Source: a virus. Taken from it: a stretch of DNA of 20,434 nt. This document shows, one piece after another, positions 6,201 through 13,210 of this stretch; position 1 is the first letter of the stretch, and each line of letters opens with the position of its first letter. The notes beneath the pieces are model-generated. The model made no database searches, was not told the origin of the DNA, and worked only from the letters and a program-made list of their open reading frames with translations. Location: IMG/VR virus record IMGVR_UViG_3300025890_000205, positions 1-20,434 of that record. One strand, given 5' to 3'. A program made the translations under genes and the position numbers.

Positions 6201-9200
6201 GAATATAAGGTGATTTAAAAATATAAGCACCCGTAGTGTTTGCTCCAATGCCAGTATTATCGGCTTGATCGTCAAAAGAGATTGCCCATGATTGTTGGTT
6301 ATTAGCAAGGTCTGCCTGATGACCAGCAAACTCCAAACCCCAACACCAGAAACCACTATCTACTTTAAAGAATCCATTCATTTCCTGCCCAGAAGCAGGT
6401 TTAATTTGAACTTGTCGGAGACTAGAAGCAAAAATACCTACATTTCTAGGGACTCTAAGAGGTAGTGAATTTTCTGTATAAATGCCAGGAGCAACTTCAA
6501 TTAGATCACCAGGTTGAGCAGCAGCAATTGCAGCAGCAAAAGTAGCAAAGGGTTCTTCTGGTGAAGTACCGTTATTACTATCGCTTGCTTTTACGTCTTT
6601 ACTAATGTAAATTCTTCGGCTATCTCTAGCACGTTCTGCAATTAATTGTTCAAGGTTTTTTGAACCAACAATAACATTTTGTAAAGAACTAATGTTAAAG
6701 TTATTACTAACAGTTAGATCATTAGATACTGTTGCATCATTACTAACAGTCAAATCAGCAGCAGTAGCATTACCACTTACTGCCAAAGTACCTGTAACAT
6801 TAGTATCTTTTAAAGCAACAGTTTCAGAAACTTGATCAACAACTAGTGTACTACCAGCTTTAAATTTACCAATTTGATCAGTACTTGATTGCCAAACCTT
6901 ACCACCATTTAATTCAATAACTTGATTAGCTTCAATAGGTACACCACCTTCGTCAGGATGATCACTATAATTAGTACCTACACCAACAAATTCAAATGTA
7001 TGTCCACCAGTACTAATATAAGAACGTAACGCAAAACTAGCAGTAGTACTTGTAATGTTACTAGTAAGTCCAGACGTAAGCGTTACATCCCAACCAGAAC
7101 CATTAGCAACACTATTTACAACACCATAATCAACACCATCAATGGTGATCATCATAGTGTTTAAAGGTTGTGAAACAGTACCGTGGAATGTACCTTGAGT
7201 TAATGCTCCAATAGTTACTGTTGTATTACCGAGTCCTGTACCAGCACTAGGGGACGAAATAGAAGCAGTTGCAATAGCATTCGGACTTTTACCGTCAGCA
7301 ATAAGACCATAACGACCAAAATCACTAACACAATTACTTAGATTAAGTTGTCCTCCATTCTTAGCTTTAGCATGATAATGTGTAAACGTGCCAAAGAAGG
7401 ATACAAGTTGTGCGTAACCATTATTAGTTACAAGAATACCAGGACCATCCAAACAAATTTGTGTAAACGCATCTACAACCATACTTCGGATAGGACTTGA
7501 AGAGCTGACAGCAGCGCCGTCAACTAACAAACCACCACCACAAGGTGCTGATGTTCTGTCCCCTGCTACTGAGCTATAAGTCTCTGCGTCAGTAGACTGG
7601 AAAGTATTAGGATCAAAATTTGCATTATCAAAATGTGCATCACTAAAGTGTGTGCAATTTTGGATGTAGGGACTCTTTAGAATAATAGGTTGGATGTCAG
7701 TACGGAATCTGACAGCAAATGGTTGATTACTGGGCAAACCATAAGTAGCGTCATTATCCAAACTGTTATTTCTACTACCTTGATCACTTGTAGGGACTTT
7801 AAGACCAAGTAAAGTTAAATTGCTAATATATGTTCCACTGGTAACCTCGAACATATCGTTGTTTTCAGTAGCAACTGTAGGATGCACAAAACAACTACGC
7901 ATTGATGTACCAACAATTGAGATGTTATTTTTCTCAATACGTAAAGGTAGTTCTTCTTGATATGTACCAGGTGCAACGACAATTAATGTACCATCACCAG
8001 TAGCAGAAGCATTAACCAATGTCAACGCTCTTTTAATTGATCTTAAAGGTGCTTGAGGGAGAAAACCTGTTACATCAGCAGCATCAGTACCATTAGTTAC
8101 ATCTACATAACGTACAATAGTTGAAGTTGCAGGTGTATATGGTGTTCCAACAGAAACAGCTCTCCAATTACTACCATCATAAATTCTATAAACTTGATTA
8201 CCTGGAATAAGATTTAACCATTGTTTTCCAGGTTGATCAGTAACAGGTGCAGTAATATCAGAATTTACAATTACATCATGTCGTGCTTCAAGAGCACCCA
8301 CAGTGGCTACTTTATCGTCAACATTTGTCCATGTTGTAGAGTAATCAGCAGTCTGAACAATATCAGTAGTTTTAATACGATCTAGATCAACACTATTAGC
8401 ACCAATACCAATGGTAGTTTGTCCACCAGTGGCGCTTTTAGTAAGACCAGTACTATCAACTAAAATGTCATTTTCAATTGCTAAATCAATAACATCATCA
8501 ATCTTTGCAGTAGTTGCAATTGTGTCGTCATTGTTTGGCCATGCTTCACTACTGGTAATAGTTTCAGATAATTCATCTTGGAAACGTGCATCTAATGCAG
8601 CAGTAGTTGCAATATGATCGTCATCACTTACCCAAGTTTCAGTACTTAAAATTGTTTCATCAGCTTCGTCTTGAAATCTTTGATCCAAAGCCGCTGTGGT
8701 AGCAATTGTTTGATCATTACTAACCCATGTTTCATTAGAATAAACTACATCACTATAATTATTCCAATAATACTCATCTAAATATTCAAGTAATTTATCA
8801 GGTATTTGACATTTACCTTCTTGAATAGCATAACGTAGTTGTTCAAAGTTTTTATTAAGGTCCGTAGCACGAATGGCTGAACCTTGGTTAAATACTGAAC
8901 GAATGTCTGTCATGTCAGTAACACGATAAACCTTAACATTATAGATAGGGTCTTCGTTTACATCTGGAGTAGGTGGTGCAGGTGGTGCAGTACCTGTAAA
9001 AGTTACAGCAGTTGGGTTTGCATCATTAACTTCCCATGGATACGTAGCATCAGTTGTTAGGATGTCTTCATGTTTTTTTGTAGTGTTGTTCCAAAGAGCA
9101 ACTTTTACTTCAGTTTTAAAGTCATAAGGAAATGGAAAAGCAAATACACTTAAGGAACCATTACCTTGATATTCAATTTGTACTAGCTCGCATGGAGTTG

Positions 9201-9204
9201 TCAT
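3181..9204 (-). CDS. gp17: Giant tail fibre protein (T7 gp17-like N-terminus)
   Basis: A 2007-residue fibre; T7 gp17 has 553. Residues 1 to about 150 are the T7-type attachment domain, with the family-typical FAFPFPYDFKTEVKV and IRATDLNKNFEQL. Residues 157-310 hold Trp-containing repeats with a 31-residue period (Trp at 160, 191, 222, and a further one at 292). Two related beta-helix modules follow (363 to about 785 and 863 to about 1425), sharing SPYIQNC, IRSMVVD and GYAQLVSFFGTF. After about 1500 come NTVPTQNAVKAYVD, a six-glycine linker near 1670, YadA-head-like repeats at about 1760-1830 (for example AYSVAMGSQNISSG), and a C-terminal tip ending YLTCYVTDEP. The N-terminus should sit at the tail nozzle and the tip should bind host receptors. 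It starts right after the gp16 stop with no Shine-Dalgarno. Pectate-lyase-like folds may cleave polysaccharide, but I see no clear catalytic set. Confidence 0.92.
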   Translation of the reverse strand: MTTPCELVQIEYQGNGSLSVFAFPFPYDFKTEVKVALWNNTTKKHEDILTTDATYPWEVNDANPTAVTFTGTAPPAPPTPDVNEDPIYNVKVYRVTDMTDIRSVFNQGSAIRATDLNKNFEQLRYAIQEGKCQIPDKLLEYLDEYYWNNYSDVVYSNETWVSNDQTIATTAALDQRFQDEADETILSTETWVSDDDHIATTAALDARFQDELSETITSSEAWPNNDDTIATTAKIDDVIDLAIENDILVDSTGLTKSATGGQTTIGIGANSVDLDRIKTTDIVQTADYSTTWTNVDDKVATVGALEARHDVIVNSDITAPVTDQPGKQWLNLIPGNQVYRIYDGSNWRAVSVGTPYTPATSTIVRYVDVTNGTDAADVTGFLPQAPLRSIKRALTLVNASATGDGTLIVVAPGTYQEELPLRIEKNNISIVGTSMRSCFVHPTVATENNDMFEVTSGTYISNLTLLGLKVPTSDQGSRNNSLDNDATYGLPSNQPFAVRFRTDIQPIILKSPYIQNCTHFSDAHFDNANFDPNTFQSTDAETYSSVAGDRTSAPCGGGLLVDGAAVSSSSPIRSMVVDAFTQICLDGPGILVTNNGYAQLVSFFGTFTHYHAKAKNGGQLNLSNCVSDFGRYGLIADGKSPNAIATASISSPSAGTGLGNTTVTIGALTQGTFHGTVSQPLNTMMITIDGVDYGVVNSVANGSGWDVTLTSGLTSNITSTTASFALRSYISTGGHTFEFVGVGTNYSDHPDEGGVPIEANQVIELNGGKVWQSSTDQIGKFKAGSTLVVDQVSETVALKDTNVTGTLAVSGNATAADLTVSNDATVSNDLTVSNNFNISSLQNVIVGSKNLEQLIAERARDSRRIYISKDVKASDSNNGTSPEEPFATFAAAIAAAQPGDLIEVAPGIYTENSLPLRVPRNVGIFASSLRQVQIKPASGQEMNGFFKVDSGFWCWGLEFAGHQADLANNQQSWAISFDDQADNTGIGANTTGAYIFKSPYIQNCSSVTAEDDAGTAGSVSTGDTGGGMEVDGDKCAANSPIRSMVVDSYTQVNLGGPGCLVKNDGYAQLVSFFGTFCTFHVKTETGGQANLSGGGTSDFGDQGLVADGYSRLSNFTGDSRVAVYGADRIEKVVTINTTSDTFTTATNHGLSVNDQVTFKATDGSLPTEIVTGTTYYVINSNFTNTVFSVSATQGGTAVNMTGSATGTYQVTRQGELTADIVSFTSNRIGSLSRPNPGQLMFPRQTFPSAGEPGSTGNAVTVTVTSGNEFTLPLNTFSYAHEYVTGGTVTVGGTSYNVTSAVYDHTTGVITLTASGYTPSNGDSAVLSGLEFICPNQGAYVVTSSEPIDANGNVVAADSPSLAGYRLNFYNTVNGGLRSPLAAGQTIDFRLRSQVSCSLHTMEYVGSGTNYNALPWNGGVPIAANQRVELNNGRVFGATINEKGDFEIGDNTFSIDGTTGSATINTSEFNISGLNFVGPFSRNGGFSTVGVQLREVSDNTSLIASTGASDGNTVPTQNAVKAYVDANSDLVADTAPQLGGDLDLNGNDIITTSNGDIDLDPNGSGVVVAKGNATRGSGQIKLNCEQNSHGIVIKGPPHSAAASYTLTLPNDDGAASDFLQTDGSGNLTWAAGSGSSYADSDVDAHLNTSTASNGEVLSWTGSDYDWVAQSGGGGGGLTNFTESQSTYSSSVSSIFEASGTDTNINAVLSPKGNGALIAHEPDGTTAGGNARGNHAVDLQTIRGAATQVASGTYSIIPGGWSNTASAAYSVAMGSQNISSGFFAHSYGQSNTSSGIYSFTFGASNSATDTRTTAIGLESTASAEYGVAIGTKANTQGIKGLHAIAPFGTTSSTYKNPQFYKVILTAVTPEGTGDAARRFLTTDGGSVSTGTTTDSKNNSLYVGRADGTNSRHMYFEGIVKASEVGGGNNAEYAIWEISGFIRGPGGIQNTNVTEKFNDEGYSAPNIVDFAGSSGSGTSEEFWRRITVFGSNDASLLWTAYLTCYVTDEP
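4930..6618 (-). repeat. Beta-helix module, copy 2 of 2, with an inserted domain
   Basis: Fibre residues 863 to about 1425. It repeats the landmarks of copy 1 in the same order: IYISKDVKASDSNNG, IEVAPGIYTENSLPL, SPYIQNC at 998, GYAQLVSFFGTF near 1065, and GTNY followed by GGVPIAANQRVELNNGRVF. It is longer than copy 1 because of an extra stretch at about 1129-1390 that includes an FCCH-like unit (HGLSVNDQVTF, TTYYVINSNFTNTVFSVSA). Confidence 0.75.
6850..8118 (-). repeat. Beta-helix module, copy 1 of 2
   Basis: Fibre residues 363 to about 785. The module opens with a pectate-lyase-like start (YVDVTNGTD, LRSIKRALTL, LIVVAPGTYQEELPL), continues with SPYIQNC at 511 and GYAQLVSFFGTF near 596, and closes with GTNY and GGVPIEANQVIELNGGKVW. 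Boundaries are approximate. Confidence 0.75.
8449..8736 (-). repeat. 31-residue tandem repeats in the fibre shaft
   Basis: Three consecutive units in the fibre protein, with Trp at residues 160, 191 and 222. Each has the pattern E-T/A-W, a few Asp/Asn, then IATTAALDxRF or a variant. A fourth, separated unit lies near residue 292 (TTWTNVDDKVATVGALEAR). The regular period points to a trimeric shaft segment. Confidence 0.75.
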
Positions 9205-9206
9205 AG

Positions 9207-12200
9207 TTAATTACGAATGTTTAGAATTGAATCATCAAAAGTTTCACCAGCTATATTGGCTTCTTCTGTTAGTTGTTTTTGAACTTGACGTAGTTCAAGT
9301 GCAGCATACATGTCTGCATCCATATCTGCAAAAGCAAAGTCTTCTGCAGCACGTCTAGCTTCAGATAACCTAGCATGTAAATCATGCCACTTCTTTAGAG
9401 ATACTTCATCTGATTTATAACCTTGGTTACGCATTTCACGTAGCTTTTCAATACTCTTCCAGTCACCTGCATCACGCATGATTTCTTGAATAGCTTCTTT
9501 AAAGAATCCACGCTCACCCATCAAACGGAATAGTTCAGAACGTTCAGGAGCAGTTAGTTTGACACCATCTTTAGATCTAAAGTTAGTGTTTATATCAAAC
9601 TCCATTTCTTGTAAGAACTTTTCTTCAGGTGATTGTTCTGCATGAATTTTAATAGGACTATAAGCATTCCACACACGTTGTAAGAAACTATAACCATTAG
9701 GTTTTTCACCAGTAACTGGGCTATAAACATAAGGTTGTCTATTGGAAGGATCCAGTTCACCAGCAAACCTATTACGGTTTTCTAGTTGTGACATAAAATC
9801 ATTCTCAACTTCTACTAAACCTTGACTTAAGATACGACTCCATTCTCCACGTTGTGAAGCAAGAGGACCAAGACTATTAATAAAACCAGCAGACCAACGT
9901 GTCAGCGCACCTTCGTTACCACTAAGAATATCAAGTAATGGTTTAATAGTAGACAAACCAGTACGATCAGTAACAGCAGCACCAAAAACAAAACCTAGTT
10001 TAGAAAGAAAATGTTCTACTTTAGCTTCACCAAGCATATCAAAGTTATCAGCAACATTAGCTGTAAGTGCTAACCAATCAGCAATTGGACCTAAAGCTTC
10101 ATATGAATAGAATTTACCATCAAGACCTTTAATACTACGTTTCTCCCATTTAGAGTTCTTTACCCTAGACATTTGGGTTTCTTTATCGTAAAGACCATCA
10201 CCAGTAATACGGTCATTCATAATAAGACCGACAGCACCTGTTACGGCTAATGCACCAATAGCTTTACGACCACGTGTCATGTACTTAAGATCAGCAATTT
10301 TATTTTGCTTAGCAATAGTATCCATACTTTCAATATCGATATTACGTGCTTTAAGTAATTGATCGATACGTTCTTCGTTACCAAGTAAGTCGTCTAATTT
10401 AGTATAGGCTAATTCATTTACATCACGTTGAAATGGTGTCCAAGGACCGTACTTACCCATCATATCAATCATGTTCATACCAGTTGTGGGGAACATAAGG
10501 AATGGACGCATACCAGGTACTGTTTTAACAAGATCACCAACACCTTGTGCTAATGGTGTGTCTAGGTTAAGAGCCATTTCACTATTGGCATATTTAACAG
10601 CTTCATCTTTTAACAAACCGTTATCACCAAACATTTGCTTATAATATTTATCAGCAATAGGTTTGACGTTTTCTTTAGTAATTGGTTTACCAGATGCTAT
10701 AAGTTCATCCATAGCACGGAATCTAGATTCAGCTGCTGCATTAAATACACCAGTAAATCCATCCAATGCTGTCATAGCATTAGGACCAAATCTAAGTACA
10801 GGATCTTTACCAAGATCACTAAGCATTTCAATTTGATTTACAATATACTGTAAACCATCGTCACCATCAGCAGCCTGTGCACGTGCTGCTTGTTTAAGAA
10901 AATCTAACTCACGTTCTGATTGTAGTAACAAATCAGTACGAGTAACAGAACGAATTGAATCAGGTTCACGAGAAGCTTTAAGGAAAACATCACCAGCATA
11001 AGGTAATGCTTTACGCATAGTTTCCCCAACAGAACTATAAGCAATCCAACCACGTTGCATAGCTTTTAGACCTTTACCAGATAATGCTGCACCAGCAAAA
11101 TAAGAAATAGGTTGACTAATAATACCACCAAAGTTACCAGAAAGTGCTTGAATAGGTGTTTTAAATGCAGATAGAATACTGTTATAAACATTAGACCATA
11201 CACCAGCAATTAACTTATTCTCTACTTCAGGATTAAGGTTAATAATAGCTTTACCTAAATCAGTAGTCATTCCAGCGATGTAGTTATTCATCTTAGTGAT
11301 AGTATCGATACTACCATCAGTAAGTTCATAAGCCATCAAGAATTGATCCATCAGCTGTGGTTGATTAGCTGCTATCTGACGCATTGTATTACCAAACCTT
11401 TGAGAATCTTCAAAGATACGTTTAGCAGTTTCACCCGCTCCAAGTACAGTAGCTTCATTATAACCTTCAATGTTCTTAAATCCATTCTGTACTTGTTGGA
11501 TAAGATTTATCTTACGGTTTTTGTAGTATTTAGCAGAAGCAGATAATTGAGTGACATATTGCATCATATCAATGATCTTTTCTTGTGCTACTTCTACAGC
11601 AGCTGTACCTTCCATTAACCTTGCACCTTCAGAAAGGTCTGAGATGCGTCCAGAAAGGCTTCCAGCAAGGATGGACTGTGCCCTTGCTACATCCATACTG
11701 GTAAGGTCACTTCCGAAGCCTCTGAGAGCCTTAGCAGCCATAGCAAAACCACCTTCTGCTAGGATCTCCTTACCGTCATCAGTACGAGTAATAAATGGTT
11801 CTAATACTTTCCTTACATCTGCTTTACTCATACGTGGATCAAATAATTGAATTGCAAGGTTTTCACCTTCATCAATTACATCATCAAAAGTAACTTTCCA
11901 ACCGTTACCTTCCATCCCAATACGACCAGCTTGTTGCAGTTGATCAGCAAGACCAAGAACAACATCTTGTGCATTATCACCACTTGTTAGGCTATACTTT
12001 AATGCAGGTTCAGAAATTACATTACCAAGTCTACCATAAACAGTATCTAAGTTTTTAGCAACACGAACTGCATCCACACTAGCACCAACAACACCAAAGT
12101 CATCAACAGTACGGATACCAACTTCAGTGTAATCATACATATCATGTACACCTTTGATTGGTTGATCCATAGCAGGATTCATAGAATAACCATACATCCC

Positions 12201-13190
12201 CATCTCATCAAGAGCTTCCTCTTGTTTAATAGCAGATTGAATGACAGCTTCTTCTGGATCAGCAGAACTAGCAGGTGGTTTATTTGTATCTAACCATTTA
12301 CGTGCTTGAGGAGTTTCACCAACAAGTCTATTAGACTTACGTAAAGCACCAGTAGCACCAATAATAGAATTAACAAATTTAACACTACCTAAAGCTAAAT
12401 CAGTGACAAAACCAAGACCAATATCTTCACGTATATTCTTCTGACGTTTCATGTCAGGAGTATCACTATCCAAAGTAGCCATGCTATCAGGAATAAAGTC
12501 AAACGTTTTAGGAAACGCTTTCTTTAAAGTACCTGTAGCATTATCTTCTTCGTATTCACTACTAACAGCACCTACAGTAAGTCCTGCTAAAGCTTCAACA
12601 CCACGCTCACCCATAAACTGGACAAATTTATTCTGACCAACTGACCAACCAACACGTGTGTTAGCAGCAGTACCAGCGGCTTTACCTGCACCACCTAATA
12701 AAATAGTAGGTGTAATAACAGAAGATATTTGTCTTATTGCTTGTGCTGTTTCGTTTTCAAATTTAGTAGGTTTAGGTATATTAACACCAGGAATTACATT
12801 AAGAATTTCTGTACCAAAGTCAAGTAAACTTGTAGGTACAGCTGCAGCAAGTTCAGCAGCATATCTTGGATCTTCAGCAAACCCTTCTAGTTCACCACCT
12901 GTACCTGTAGCCATTTGCCTGCGGTTCCATTCACCACGACTCATTCCTTGGGCTTCGTAATAAGAAAAGTCTTTTGTTTTGTCGAATGGTTCTTCTTGTT
13001 GAGGTGCCGTAGCTACCTCGGTTTGTGGAGCTTGTTCAGGCTGTTCTCCCGTAGGAGTAGAGGTTTCATCTAGTTGAGTATCTTCAAGCTGTGCAGCCTC
13101 TTGTTGAAGCTGCATTTCAGCGTTGAATTCTGGAGATAACTCCATCTCACCTGGATCCTCCCTAAACATCTCGTTAGGATCGTATTCCAT
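9207..13190 (-). CDS. gp16: Internal virion (core) protein, T7 gp16-like
   Basis: A 1327-residue protein; T7 gp16 is 1318 residues long and occupies the same place before the fibre. In T7 this protein is ejected first with the genome and helps build the trans-envelope channel. Here residues 1 to about 75 are acidic and rich in Gln, Pro and Thr, and look disordered. The remainder is mostly helical, with hydrophobic segments such as PTILLGGAGKAAGTAA near 160-175 and KAIGALAVTGAVGLIMN near 975. The lytic transglycosylase domain that opens T7 gp16 is not visible: no ES-type catalytic motif near the N-terminus. Assignment rests on order, length and composition. The leader is AT-rich and has no Shine-Dalgarno. 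Confidence 0.83.
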   Translation of the reverse strand: MEYDPNEMFREDPGEMELSPEFNAEMQLQQEAAQLEDTQLDETSTPTGEQPEQAPQTEVATAPQQEEPFDKTKDFSYYEAQGMSRGEWNRRQMATGTGGELEGFAEDPRYAAELAAAVPTSLLDFGTEILNVIPGVNIPKPTKFENETAQAIRQISSVITPTILLGGAGKAAGTAANTRVGWSVGQNKFVQFMGERGVEALAGLTVGAVSSEYEEDNATGTLKKAFPKTFDFIPDSMATLDSDTPDMKRQKNIREDIGLGFVTDLALGSVKFVNSIIGATGALRKSNRLVGETPQARKWLDTNKPPASSADPEEAVIQSAIKQEEALDEMGMYGYSMNPAMDQPIKGVHDMYDYTEVGIRTVDDFGVVGASVDAVRVAKNLDTVYGRLGNVISEPALKYSLTSGDNAQDVVLGLADQLQQAGRIGMEGNGWKVTFDDVIDEGENLAIQLFDPRMSKADVRKVLEPFITRTDDGKEILAEGGFAMAAKALRGFGSDLTSMDVARAQSILAGSLSGRISDLSEGARLMEGTAAVEVAQEKIIDMMQYVTQLSASAKYYKNRKINLIQQVQNGFKNIEGYNEATVLGAGETAKRIFEDSQRFGNTMRQIAANQPQLMDQFLMAYELTDGSIDTITKMNNYIAGMTTDLGKAIINLNPEVENKLIAGVWSNVYNSILSAFKTPIQALSGNFGGIISQPISYFAGAALSGKGLKAMQRGWIAYSSVGETMRKALPYAGDVFLKASREPDSIRSVTRTDLLLQSERELDFLKQAARAQAADGDDGLQYIVNQIEMLSDLGKDPVLRFGPNAMTALDGFTGVFNAAAESRFRAMDELIASGKPITKENVKPIADKYYKQMFGDNGLLKDEAVKYANSEMALNLDTPLAQGVGDLVKTVPGMRPFLMFPTTGMNMIDMMGKYGPWTPFQRDVNELAYTKLDDLLGNEERIDQLLKARNIDIESMDTIAKQNKIADLKYMTRGRKAIGALAVTGAVGLIMNDRITGDGLYDKETQMSRVKNSKWEKRSIKGLDGKFYSYEALGPIADWLALTANVADNFDMLGEAKVEHFLSKLGFVFGAAVTDRTGLSTIKPLLDILSGNEGALTRWSAGFINSLGPLASQRGEWSRILSQGLVEVENDFMSQLENRNRFAGELDPSNRQPYVYSPVTGEKPNGYSFLQRVWNAYSPIKIHAEQSPEEKFLQEMEFDINTNFRSKDGVKLTAPERSELFRLMGERGFFKEAIQEIMRDAGDWKSIEKLREMRNQGYKSDEVSLKKWHDLHARLSEARRAAEDFAFADMDADMYAALELRQVQKQLTEEANIAGETFDDSILNIRN

Positions 13191-13210
13191 AGTTTAATTT
13201 AAAAATTTAA

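Noticed and set aside
6042-6356. 104-codon minus-strand reading frame
   Set aside because: It lies entirely inside the tail-fibre gene in another frame, within a well-supported beta-helix module, and its translation is Leu/Ile-biased with no domain.
11551-11850. 99-codon plus-strand reading frame
   Set aside because: Antisense to a helical part of gp16, with low-complexity Ser/Ala content and no start signal.
12658-12960. 100-codon plus-strand reading frame opposite gp16
   Set aside because: It is the antisense shadow of an Ala/Gly-rich part of gp16, has no ribosome binding site, and no other gene in the window is on the plus strand.
9207-13190. Lytic transglycosylase domain in gp16 as in T7
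   Set aside because: The N-terminal region is acidic and Gln/Pro-rich, with no catalytic Glu-Ser motif in a recognisable context.
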